This document shows positions 43,057 to 50,412 of a DNA stretch of 64,000 bases, one piece after another. A model generated the notes under the pieces. That model saw only the letters and a program-made list of their open reading frames with translations, was not told the origin of the DNA and did no database searches. Source of the DNA: JAIUNP01 sp020161975 (lineage in GTDB: Bacteria > Pseudomonadota > Alphaproteobacteria > Rhizobiales > Beijerinckiaceae); the NCBI GenBank assembly GCA_036745275.1, contig DAIOGK010000010.1, positions 1-64,000 on the forward strand, in the 5' to 3' direction. Position 1 is the first letter of the stretch. Each line of letters opens with the position of its first letter. A program made the translations under genes and the position numbers.

Positions 43057-43696
43057 TGCGCCAGACGCTGGAAATCTTGATCTCGCCGTCTTCCAGCGCC
43101 CGGGTGACCGGCACGCGATAGGTCGCGCATTCCTCAAGGCGGTCTTTGGGGAGGTAGCTGCGGCCCGGATCTCCGATCAGGACGGTGGCACCGCGTCGCG
43201 TGAGGTGTTCGAGCCAGGCAAAGACGCGTGATGCCATCTCGCGCTCGTAGAAGACGTCGCCGGCGAAAACGACATCCCAGCCCTCGTCCGCGCCGATCAG
43301 GTCGGCTTGCCGGGCTGTGACCGTGACGCCGTTGGCCGCAGCATTCAGGGGGATCGATGTAACGGCGAAGGCGTCGATATCGACGGAAAGAACACCATGG
43401 GCGCCGGCCATGCGCGCTGCAATGCCGCACAGGCCGGAGCCGGCGGCAAAATCAAGAACGGTCCGGCCTGCAACGATTCCGGGATGATCGAGAGTGTAGC
43501 GGGCCAGTGCCTGTCCTCCCGCCCAGGCAAAGGCCCAGAAGGGGGGCGGCAGGCCGATTTCAGCCAGTTCATCCTCGGTCTTCTGCCAGAGGGGGATCGC
43601 TTCGTCTGCCAGATGGAGGCGGATCTCGGGTGCATGCGGCACTGGCAACAGCCGTGTCTCAGCCCGGATAAAGGCGGCTCGGGCGTCCGGCGTCAT
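43046..43696 (-). CDS. Protein lysine methyltransferase-like (ETFB-KMT related)
   Basis: The 216-residue protein is a class I methyltransferase with PPPFWAFAWAGGQALARY, the SAM motif VLDFAAGSGLCGIAAR, VDIDAFAV and FAGDVFYE. This is the arrangement of the PrmA/ETFB lysine methyltransferase group, where FAGDVFYE is equivalent to the catalytic D-x-x-Y. The target is probably a protein, possibly electron-transfer flavoprotein; this is inferred from family likeness. Its start overlaps the glycosyltransferase stop by 4 bases. Confidence 0.83.
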   Translation of the reverse strand: MTPDARAAFIRAETRLLPVPHAPEIRLHLADEAIPLWQKTEDELAEIGLPPPFWAFAWAGGQALARYTLDHPGIVAGRTVLDFAAGSGLCGIAARMAGAHGVLSVDIDAFAVTSIPLNAAANGVTVTARQADLIGADEGWDVVFAGDVFYEREMASRVFAWLEHLTRRGATVLIGDPGRSYLPKDRLEECATYRVPVTRALEDGEIKISSVWRIRA

Positions 43697-44844
43697 CGCG
43701 TCGGTTCCGCAAGCATGGCGCGGTAGAGGGCAATGACCGCGTCGGTGACGGCGGTTTCGGTGAAGCCGCCCTCGATCAGGCGGCTGCGGGCAGCGGCGCC
43801 CAGAGCGGCGACAAGATCGGGGTTGCGCGCGAGGCGTTCCAGTGCATCCGCCAGTGCGTCGGTATCATCGGGCGGGACAATGAAGCCTTCGATGCCGTTG
43901 CGAACGAGGTCCCGGCAGCCCGGGACATCCGTGGTCAGCATGGCACGGCCACAGGCTGCGGATTCGAGCAGGGTGCGGGGCAGGCCCTCTCCGCCACGCG
44001 ACGGCTGGATCGCGACGTGGTGGGCGGCCCAGACGCTGGCGATATCGCGTGTCGGGCCATGCCAGCGGATGCCGGGGCGCTCCGACCATGCTTCGAGTGT
44101 CGCCCGCTCCACGGCCTTGGGATTGCCAGGGTCCGGTGCGCCATAGAGCGACAGGGTGACGTCGAGCCCCCGGGTGCGGGCGCGCGTGACGGCCTCGACG
44201 GCAAGATCCACGCCTTTCGACCAGAGCATCCGGGCGATCATCGCGACGCGGAGCGGCGGCGTCGGCGGCAGGGGCGCCGGGCGGAGCGCATCCGGATCAA
44301 CCCCGGCACCGCCGATGATGGTGACTTTTGCCGTATCGCCCGGGTCAAACCCCAACGTGACCGGGTCCGTGCGATTTTCAAACAGGAAGCGCGTGGCGTG
44401 ACCATCCGCCAGCGGGCGGACCAGCCGGCGCACGATGCAGCGGGCGAGGCGCGCTTTACCATCCTGCCCGGCGCCGACAAAGCCGAGGCCGGTCAGCGCG
44501 GCCACGCGCCGGTGGACGCCGGCCAATCGTGCAGCCGGCGCGCCGACGGCAATGGGTTTCAGGCCAATGAGGTGGAGAATGTCGGGCCGTTCCGCCTTCA
44601 AGATGGCGCCAAGGCGCAGGACCTGTGCGGCCATCGCGAGGGGATTGAGCGATTTTCTGTTGGCTTCGAGCGGGATGACGCGGGCGCCCGTCGCCTCGAT
44701 CGCGGCGCGATGGTCGCGGACGCGCGTGACGACCGTGACCGCAAAGCCAGCCGCAACCGCCGCGCGGGCAAAGCCGAGAAAGTGTGAGGCGAAGAACCAG
44801 TCCTCGACAACGACGAAGACAAGGCGCGGAGGGGCAGGGCTCAT
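43693..44844 (-). CDS. Family 4 glycosyltransferase
   Basis: The 383-residue GT-B enzyme shows the N-terminal acceptor domain (LVFVVVEDWFFASHFLGFARAA) and the C-terminal donor domain. The donor domain contains PTPPLRVAMIARMLWSKGVDLAVEAV and PSRGGEGLPRTLLESAACGRAMLTTDVPGCRD, the GT4 signature with the E-x7-E-like motif. It probably adds a sugar to a lipid-linked or surface polysaccharide. The acceptor is unknown. The adjacent methyltransferase overlaps its 3' end by 4 bases. Confidence 0.88.
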   Translation of the reverse strand: MSPAPPRLVFVVVEDWFFASHFLGFARAAVAAGFAVTVVTRVRDHRAAIEATGARVIPLEANRKSLNPLAMAAQVLRLGAILKAERPDILHLIGLKPIAVGAPAARLAGVHRRVAALTGLGFVGAGQDGKARLARCIVRRLVRPLADGHATRFLFENRTDPVTLGFDPGDTAKVTIIGGAGVDPDALRPAPLPPTPPLRVAMIARMLWSKGVDLAVEAVTRARTRGLDVTLSLYGAPDPGNPKAVERATLEAWSERPGIRWHGPTRDIASVWAAHHVAIQPSRGGEGLPRTLLESAACGRAMLTTDVPGCRDLVRNGIEGFIVPPDDTDALADALERLARNPDLVAALGAAARSRLIEGGFTETAVTDAVIALYRAMLAEPTR

Positions 44845-44883
44845 CGCCTCCCTATAGACGTTTCAAGGCGCCGCGTCAGCCGG

Positions 44884-46245
44884 TCAGACGGCCAGTGAGT
44901 GCCGGGCCTTGTTCGCAGGAAGATAGGCGTCGAAGCGCGCTGCGACCGTGCGCAGGAAGGGCCGGCCCCGGTCGGTGATGCGGAAGCCATCCGGCGTCTC
45001 TTCAACAAAGCCGTGGCTGTCCTCGGCGAGGATGGCAGCGGCTTCCGCAGCCATGGCGGCGCATTGAGACGTGCTGAAGCCTGCACTAGCGAGTGCGTCC
45101 CGCGAGAAGGCAAGGTCGCACATCAGCCGCTCGATCACCCAGCGGCGCAGCCGGTCTTCATCGGAGAGCGCCAGCCCTTTTTCCGTGGCGATCTTGCCCT
45201 GTTCCACGGCCCAGATGTAGCGGGCGGTGGCGGTCTGGTTCTGGACATAACCCTGCGGCAGTGCGCCGATGGATGAAGCGCCAAGGCCGATCAGCGCCTC
45301 GGCACCATCGACGGTATAGCCCTGGAAATTGCGGCGCAGGGTACCCTCGCGGGCCGCAACGGCCAGTGAATCCCCGCTCCGTGCGAAATGGTCGATGCCG
45401 ATCCGCTCATAGCCGTGGGCGACGAGGTGGGACGCTGCGGCCTCAGCCTGTTCGTGGCGGGCCACCACATCCGGCAGGCTTTCCTCATTGATCATCGACT
45501 GGTGGCGTTTCATCCAGGGCACGTGCGCATAGCCGAAGAGGGCGATGCGATCGGGGGCAAGCGCCACGACCTGATCAAGCGTGGAAAGGAGCCGCTCCAG
45601 CGTCTGATAAGGCAGGCCGTAGAGCGCGTCGATGTTCAGCGAACGGATGCCTCTGGCGCGGAAGCCATCCACGATCGCCTTCGTCTCCTCGAAGCTCTGG
45701 ATACGGTTGATGGCCTGCTGAACCTCGGGGTCGAAATCCTGTACGCCGATGGAGACACGCGTCAGCCCGTTCCTTGCGAGCGCATCCATCCGCGCCTCAT
45801 CGAGCCCACGCGGGTCGACCTCGATGGCAAAGTCATGGCCGGGCGCCAGGCGAAACGCCTCGCGCGTTGCTGCTGCCAGCCGGTCTATATCTTCCGGCGT
45901 CAGCAGGGTGGGCGAACCGCCGCCCCAATGGATATGATGCACGGTGCTGTCGGACGGCACCAGAGTGCCGACCAGCGCGATCTCCTTGATCATTGCATCA
46001 AGATAGGCGCCGACCGGGCCATATTGCCGGGTGATCTTGGTGTTGCAGCCGCAGAACCAGCAGAGCGTATCGCAGAACGGCACGTGCATGTAGAGCGACA
46101 GGCGGCTCTTTTCCGGCAGGTCCATCAGCCAGCCGGCATATTCCTGTGGTGTCACGGCGGCTGAAAAATGCGGCGCGGTCGGGTAGCTGGTGTAGCGGGG
46201 CACCGCAACAGCGGCAGTGCGGATCAGGTCTGGGGAGAGCGACAT
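44884..46245 (-). CDS. hemN: Oxygen-independent coproporphyrinogen III oxidase
   Basis: HemN is a radical-SAM enzyme that converts coproporphyrinogen III to protoporphyrinogen IX without oxygen. The 453-residue protein has the family opening PRYTSYPTAPHF, the iron-sulfur motif C58-x3-C62-x2-C65 with a further C67, and VDPRGL and GVQDFDPEVQQAINRIQ. The length fits true HemN (about 450), not the shorter HemW. An FNR-like box lies ~50 bases upstream (46295-46308), so induction by low oxygen is likely. The start ATG at 46245 is preceded by GAGG. Confidence 0.93.
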   Translation of the reverse strand: MSLSPDLIRTAAVAVPRYTSYPTAPHFSAAVTPQEYAGWLMDLPEKSRLSLYMHVPFCDTLCWFCGCNTKITRQYGPVGAYLDAMIKEIALVGTLVPSDSTVHHIHWGGGSPTLLTPEDIDRLAAATREAFRLAPGHDFAIEVDPRGLDEARMDALARNGLTRVSIGVQDFDPEVQQAINRIQSFEETKAIVDGFRARGIRSLNIDALYGLPYQTLERLLSTLDQVVALAPDRIALFGYAHVPWMKRHQSMINEESLPDVVARHEQAEAAASHLVAHGYERIGIDHFARSGDSLAVAAREGTLRRNFQGYTVDGAEALIGLGASSIGALPQGYVQNQTATARYIWAVEQGKIATEKGLALSDEDRLRRWVIERLMCDLAFSRDALASAGFSTSQCAAMAAEAAAILAEDSHGFVEETPDGFRITDRGRPFLRTVAARFDAYLPANKARHSLAV

Positions 46246-46294
46246 GGGGCCTCACTTTTTCACCGCTCCATGCCGAGAAAGGCCGGCTCGCGCC

Positions 46295-46308
46295 TTGTCA
46301 CAAATCAA
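46295..46308. promoter_or_regulatory. FnrL/FNR box upstream of hemN
   Basis: TTGTC-ACAA-ATCAA matches the FNR consensus TTGAT-N4-ATCAA in 8 of 10 positions, with one perfect half-site. It is 50 bases upstream of the hemN start on the minus strand. Anaerobic activation of hemN by FnrL is well known in alphaproteobacteria. The divergent small gene at 46403 could also respond. Confidence 0.65.
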
Positions 46309-46402
46309 TTGGGAGTGCTGTTTTTCGGGGCCCGCCTCGTCCAAAGGGATGATTTGAACAATCGGCAGGCTGTGATTTGCTGGCTGCATTGCAAAATAAT
46401 GG

Positions 46403-46738
46403 ATGGACGACATGGGAATTGTGAAGGGCGGGATTGCCGGAATTTTGACAGTGATGATGACAGCACCGGTCGCGGCCCAGCAGAAGGTGGCCAATATCAA
46501 GGCCGGACAAGAGGTGGCGCTTTATTATGTCTGCAAGTATGGCGGCGGTTCGGCCTCGCTGTCCGGCACGGCTGCCAACGGGACGACGCGCATCGCCTCG
46601 GAGGCCAGTTCGCGGTGTGGCGACAAGGGCGAGATCACGCGGCTGTTCTACAAACCCAACCCCGGCTTCCGCGGCACGGACATCGCCTATGTCTACTATT
46701 GGGGCCAGCGCTGGGACATCACTGTCAACGTCCGGTGA
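46403..46738 (+). CDS. Small predicted secreted protein
   Basis: The 111-residue protein has a Sec-type signal (IVKGGIAGILTVMMTAPVAAQ, cleavage after about residue 25), then a short beta-rich domain with two cysteines (YYVCKYGGG and SSRCGDKG) that could form a disulfide, and a YVYYWGQRWDITVNVR ending. I do not recognise the family. It could start at the ATG 46412 instead. It is divergent from hemN, and the FNR box lies between them. A hairpin follows 70 bases downstream. Confidence 0.65.
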   Translation: MDDMGIVKGGIAGILTVMMTAPVAAQQKVANIKAGQEVALYYVCKYGGGSASLSGTAANGTTRIASEASSRCGDKGEITRLFYKPNPGFRGTDIAYVYYWGQRWDITVNVR

Positions 46739-46807
46739 GCTGGTGGCCGGCCAGAACCGAATCGATACCGGGACTCGACTCTGCTTCACCTTTCCGTAAG
46801 GTTAATT

Positions 46808-46849
46808 CCAGCCGCCCCGCCGGTCTTCACCGGTCGGTAGGGGGGCTGG
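46808..46849. terminator. Strong stem-loop between the small secreted protein and L,D-transpeptidase genes
   Basis: CCAGCC (46808-46813) pairs with GGCTGG (46844-46849) and an inner CCGGT/ACCGG hairpin has the tight loop CTTC (46820-46833). No T-run follows on either strand, so it is not a classic intrinsic terminator. Rho-dependent or RNA-stabilising roles are possible. Confidence 0.4.
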
Positions 46850-46893
46850 CTCCTTAGTAGCGTGGGTATTGTTGCGTGAGTGGGGTTTTGTCC

Positions 46894-47409
46894 ATGTCTC
46901 AGTCAGTTTCACGCCGGGTTGTTCTCGGCTCGCTTGCCACCCTCCCGGTGGTGGGCGCAGGTGCCGCCGAAGCGCGGGAGGTTGTTGCGATGCCGGCTCC
47001 GTATCCGGCAGGCACGATCGTTGTTTCAACCAGCCAGCGCCGTCTTTATTTCGTGCTCGGAAACGGCAGCGCATTGCGCTATCCGGTAGCGGTGGGGCGT
47101 CCGGGCAAGCAGTGGTTCGGCCAGCGGTTCATCGACGGAAAGTTCGTCCGTCCCGCATGGTCGCCACCTGAAGATGTCCGTCGCGACAATCCGAACCTGC
47201 CAAACGTCATCGCGGGCGGGGCGCGGAACAACCCGATGGGCGAGCGCTGCATGACCATCTCTCCGGGGCAGTATGCCGTTCACGGCACCAACGTCCCGGG
47301 CTCTATCGGAACCTTTGCCTCTTACGGCTGCGTCCGCATGTACAACCACGATATCGTGGAGTTGTTCGAGCGGGTGCCGATCGGTGCACCGATCATCGTC
47401 GTGCGGTAA
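46894..47409 (+). CDS. L,D-transpeptidase (YkuD domain)
   Basis: The product is 171 residues from the ATG at 46894; an upstream ATG at 46876 is possible. A twin-arginine-type signal peptide (SRRVVLGSLATLPVVGAGAAEA) opens the protein. The YkuD catalytic motif H130-G-T-N ... S-Y-G-C146-V-R is complete. L,D-transpeptidases make 3-3 crosslinks or attach proteins to peptidoglycan in the periplasm. Its 3' end overlaps the convergent SNase-like gene by 17 bases. Confidence 0.92.
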   Translation: MSQSVSRRVVLGSLATLPVVGAGAAEAREVVAMPAPYPAGTIVVSTSQRRLYFVLGNGSALRYPVAVGRPGKQWFGQRFIDGKFVRPAWSPPEDVRRDNPNLPNVIAGGARNNPMGERCMTISPGQYAVHGTNVPGSIGTFASYGCVRMYNHDIVELFERVPIGAPIIVVR

Positions 47410-47938
47410 GCATCGGTCCGGCGTCACACCAGGCTTGGCGCCGGCCTCCGTCGTAGGCAATGGCATAGCCCTCGCGCAGCATGTGCGTTCCGACATCCGT
47501 GCCGTTGCCGTCGAGCACGGTGGCAACGACGCGGCCGCCGTATTTGTCACGCGTGATATCGGCCAGATAGATCGCTCCGGCACTGACCAGGCGTTGCAGC
47601 GCCGCCTGGGATGTCCGGGCGAGGTCGCGCTCTTCCTGACAATCCGACGAGAGTTCCGCCGCGTCGATACCGCGCAAGCGTACGCGCGTTTCCACGGTCT
47701 GACCGAGCCAGACGGTGACCCGTGCCTCCAGTGTGTCACCATCGATCACGGCGAGGACCTCGGCATAGAACGGACCGGGCAGAAGCCTGCCGGGGGCCGG
47801 GAGCATGCGGCCCGAAGATTGGGACTGTTCAGCCGGTGGCGAACGTGCCGGCGCTGATGTGCCGCGCCAGCCGGCCATCCCCGTTCCGGCCATGAGGCCG
47901 ATGCTCAACGACAGGGCGATGAGGGGCGCGAATCGCAA
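47393..47938 (-). CDS. Thermonuclease (SNase) family protein
   Basis: The 181-residue protein has a hydrophobic signal region (MRFAPLIALSLSIGLMAGTGMAG), a low-complexity linker to about 50 and an SNase-like OB domain: VIDGDTLEARVTVWLGQ and VRLRGIDAAEL, then YGGRVVATVL. The residues of the nuclease Ca site (D in IDGDT, R in LRGID, E in AAEL) are present. A secreted or envelope nuclease is likely, though some family members have lost activity. Convergent with the transpeptidase gene. Confidence 0.85.
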   Translation of the reverse strand: MRFAPLIALSLSIGLMAGTGMAGWRGTSAPARSPPAEQSQSSGRMLPAPGRLLPGPFYAEVLAVIDGDTLEARVTVWLGQTVETRVRLRGIDAAELSSDCQEERDLARTSQAALQRLVSAGAIYLADITRDKYGGRVVATVLDGNGTDVGTHMLREGYAIAYDGGRRQAWCDAGPMLTARR

Positions 47939-47999
47939 CGGGTTTGCCTTTCGAGGTTATCGCCATCTCACCAGCAAACCCCGAACGAAATGTGAACTT

Positions 48000-48016
48000 C
48001 GTGACGCCGCGTCACG
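48000..48016. promoter_or_regulatory. Perfect 17-base palindrome between SDHAF4 and SNase-like genes
   Basis: CGTGACGC-C-GCGTCACG is perfectly symmetric. It lies 4 bases after the SDHAF4 stop and 62 bases before the SNase-like start, both on the minus strand. No T-run follows, so an operator or short stem-loop is as likely as a terminator. Confidence 0.4.
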
Positions 48017-48019
48017 CGG

Positions 48020-48229
48020 TCAAAAATCGATGGCGAGACCCTTGACCTCCCAGTCGTCGTAGCGGACCGGATCTTTGCCACCGCGACCGTTGATCTCGCG
48101 GGCTTTGGCAAGCTCATCGGCGCGCGCATCGAGCTCGGCGCGACGGGCGGCAGCTTCCGCCAGCGCGCGCGCGGCGGCGGCAGACCTCGGGCGGTCGGGA
48201 GCGGGGATTTCTTCGGATGTTTTTGGCAT
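48020..48229 (-). CDS. Succinate dehydrogenase assembly factor 4 (DUF1674)
   Basis: The product is 69 residues from the ATG at 48229; the open frame extends upstream without likeness. The C-terminal signature GKDPVRYDDWEVKGLAIDF is that of DUF1674/SDHAF4, which assists flavination or stability of the succinate dehydrogenase flavoprotein subunit. The N-terminal part is Ala/Arg/Glu-rich helix. Typical of alphaproteobacteria and mitochondria. It is divergent from the RluA gene. Confidence 0.88.
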   Translation of the reverse strand: MPKTSEEIPAPDRPRSAAAARALAEAAARRAELDARADELAKAREINGRGGKDPVRYDDWEVKGLAIDF

Positions 48230-48341
48230 ATCGGCGGCCCTTGTCATGATCGGGCGCTGTTTGGCCCTCGCCATGGTGGTCGAACATAAGCTATGGCGCA
48301 GGCTTGGCACTAAAGGCAAGGCTGGAAAGGCAAGCCAACGG

Positions 48342-49070
48342 ATGGCTGCATCGCTCGATATCGTCACGCGCGTCCTGCATCGGGACGATGAGGTTATTGT
48401 GCTCGACAAGCCGGCGGGGATTGCGGTCCATGCCGGGTCCGGACGGAATGACGGGCTTGACCGGGCGTTCGGTGAACTCCGGTTCGGTGCGGAACGGGAG
48501 CCGGCGCTGGCGCATCGGCTGGATCGGGACACTTCGGGCTGCCTCGTGCTGGGGCGCAGCCGCGAGGCGCTGGGCTGGCTTGGCAAGATGTTCCAGCGCG
48601 GGCTGGTCCGGAAGACATATCTTGCGGTGGTTGCCGGTGTACCGCAGGAACAGGAAGGTGTCATAACCTTGCCGCTTGCCCGGCGCTCACATGACCGGAG
48701 GAGCTGGGTGATGAAGGTCGCAACGTCGGGGGATACCGCCGCAGAGAGGGCGGAGACGCATTATCGCGTGCTGGTCGCTGGCGACGGGCTCAGCGTGGTG
48801 GCGCTGTCACCGGTGACGGGGCGGACGCATCAGCTCAGGGTTCATGCCGATGCGCTGGGCTGGCCAATCGCCGGAGATCCGATCTACGGCGGCGACCGGT
48901 CGCGGGCGTTGGCCCGGCATCTCCATCTTCATGCCGCCGCGATCCAGTTGCCGGGCCGGAAAGACCGGGCGCCGTTATCGGTCGTCGCGCCGTTGCCTGA
49001 GCATATGCGGGGTCTCATCCGCATGGCCGGGGGTGATCCTGAACGTCTTATCGAGGCGGTGCGGCCATGA
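48342..49070 (+). CDS. RluA-family pseudouridine synthase
   Basis: The product is 242 residues from the ATG at 48342, preceded by GGAAAGG; an alternative ATG at 48273 would give 265 residues but lacks a ribosome-binding site. The family motifs are visible: VLDKPAGIAVHAG, the catalytic HRLDRDTSG (D61) and GRTHQLRVHADALGWPIAGDPIYG. It modifies uridine in rRNA or tRNA; which site cannot be read here. No S4 domain is visible. It overlaps rsmB by 4 bases, so both RNA-modifying genes are coupled. Confidence 0.9.
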   Translation: MAASLDIVTRVLHRDDEVIVLDKPAGIAVHAGSGRNDGLDRAFGELRFGAEREPALAHRLDRDTSGCLVLGRSREALGWLGKMFQRGLVRKTYLAVVAGVPQEQEGVITLPLARRSHDRRSWVMKVATSGDTAAERAETHYRVLVAGDGLSVVALSPVTGRTHQLRVHADALGWPIAGDPIYGGDRSRALARHLHLHAAAIQLPGRKDRAPLSVVAPLPEHMRGLIRMAGGDPERLIEAVRP

Positions 49071-50374
49071 CCAAACAAGGCGATTTGCCCGATGCGCGGG
49101 ATCTGGCAATTGCGGTTATCCGCGATGTTGTCTGGAAGCGGCTGGCACTTGATGAACGGTTGGACCGTCTGGGCCAGGATGCGGCGTATCAGGCGTTGTC
49201 AGGCTCTGACCGAGGACTTGTCCGGGCCATCGCGCTTTCGGCACTGCGGGGGCTGGGACTCATTCGCCATGCCCTCAATACGCGGCTTAGAGAGGGGATG
49301 CCGACCAATTCCGGGGTGTTCGAACCGGCGATGATTGCCGGCATCGCCCAGATCCTCTTTCTCGACGTTCCCGATTATGCCGCGGTTGATACTACCATCG
49401 GCAAGCTGCGGCAGGACCGGCGGGCGGATCGCTATGTGCCGCTTGCCAATGCGGTTTTGCGGGCGATTGCGCGCGAAAGCTCTGCCATCGCGGCGGCGGA
49501 TCCCCTTAGCCACAACACGCCCGAATGGCTCGCGAGGCGCTGGACGGCGGCCTATGGCGAGGACGCGGCGCGTGCCATTGCCGCCGCCCATCTCGTGGAG
49601 CCGCCACTTGATCTGTCGGTGCGGGCGGATGCAGCCCTCTGGGCGAAACGGCTGAGCGGGCATGTGCTCGCCGGGGGTACGGTTCGTCTCCAGCGCGGTG
49701 GCGCGATTCCGGATCTTCCGGGTTTTGCCGAGGGCGCCTGGTGGGTGCAGGATGCCGCTGCTGCTGTGCCGGCACGATTGCTTGACATCAAGCAAGGGGA
49801 GCGGGTGCTTGATCTCTGTGCCGCGCCGGGAGGCAAGACGGCGCAACTGGCGACGACGGGCGCGAAGGTTGTTGCGGTGGACCGTTCAGCGCCGCGTCTC
49901 AAGCGCCTTGAAGCCAATCTCAAACGGCTCGGGCTGGCCGCCGAGACCCATGTTGCGGATGGTCTCACATTCGAGGCTGAACCCTTCGACCATGTGCTTC
50001 TTGATGCGCCGTGCTCGGCGACGGGGACCATCCGGCGGCATCCGGATGTTGCCTGGAACAAGACGCTTTCGGATATTGCGACGCTCTCAGGGCTTCAGTC
50101 TCGGCTTCTCGACAAGGCCTGGTCGCTGTTGAAGCCCGGCGGGCGGCTCGTCTATGCCACCTGCTCGCTCGAGACCGAGGAGGGGGAGGGGCAGGCCCGC
50201 GCTTTCCTGGCCCGCACGGCCGGTGCGCAGGTGGTGCCGCCGGGTGTCCACAGCTTGCCGGGCGGTGCTGAAATGATCACTAGCGACGGGTTTTTCCGGG
50301 CTTTTCCTGCGCATTTGGCCGCATCTGGTGGCTGTGATGGCTTCTTCTCCGCCGTGTTCGAGAAAACGTGTTAG
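49067..50374 (+). CDS. rsmB: 16S rRNA (cytosine-C5) methyltransferase, RsmB/NOL1/NOP2 family
   Basis: The 435-residue protein has an N-terminal NusB-like RNA-binding domain (about 10-135). The catalytic domain follows with SAM motif VLDLCAAPGGKTAQLA, the cysteine motif LLDAPCSATGTIRRHPD and the catalytic cysteine in YATCSLETEEGE. RsmB methylates C967 of 16S rRNA in E. coli numbering. The length and domain order match. It overlaps the pseudouridine synthase gene by 4 bases. The adjacent heparinase and purH genes form a common alphaproteobacterial neighbourhood. Confidence 0.9.
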   Translation: MTKQGDLPDARDLAIAVIRDVVWKRLALDERLDRLGQDAAYQALSGSDRGLVRAIALSALRGLGLIRHALNTRLREGMPTNSGVFEPAMIAGIAQILFLDVPDYAAVDTTIGKLRQDRRADRYVPLANAVLRAIARESSAIAAADPLSHNTPEWLARRWTAAYGEDAARAIAAAHLVEPPLDLSVRADAALWAKRLSGHVLAGGTVRLQRGGAIPDLPGFAEGAWWVQDAAAAVPARLLDIKQGERVLDLCAAPGGKTAQLATTGAKVVAVDRSAPRLKRLEANLKRLGLAAETHVADGLTFEAEPFDHVLLDAPCSATGTIRRHPDVAWNKTLSDIATLSGLQSRLLDKAWSLLKPGGRLVYATCSLETEEGEGQARAFLARTAGAQVVPPGVHSLPGGAEMITSDGFFRAFPAHLAASGGCDGFFSAVFEKTC

Positions 50375-50412
50375 CCGCGCGGGTAGCCAAAGGCCAGATC
50401 TCGACTTAACCT

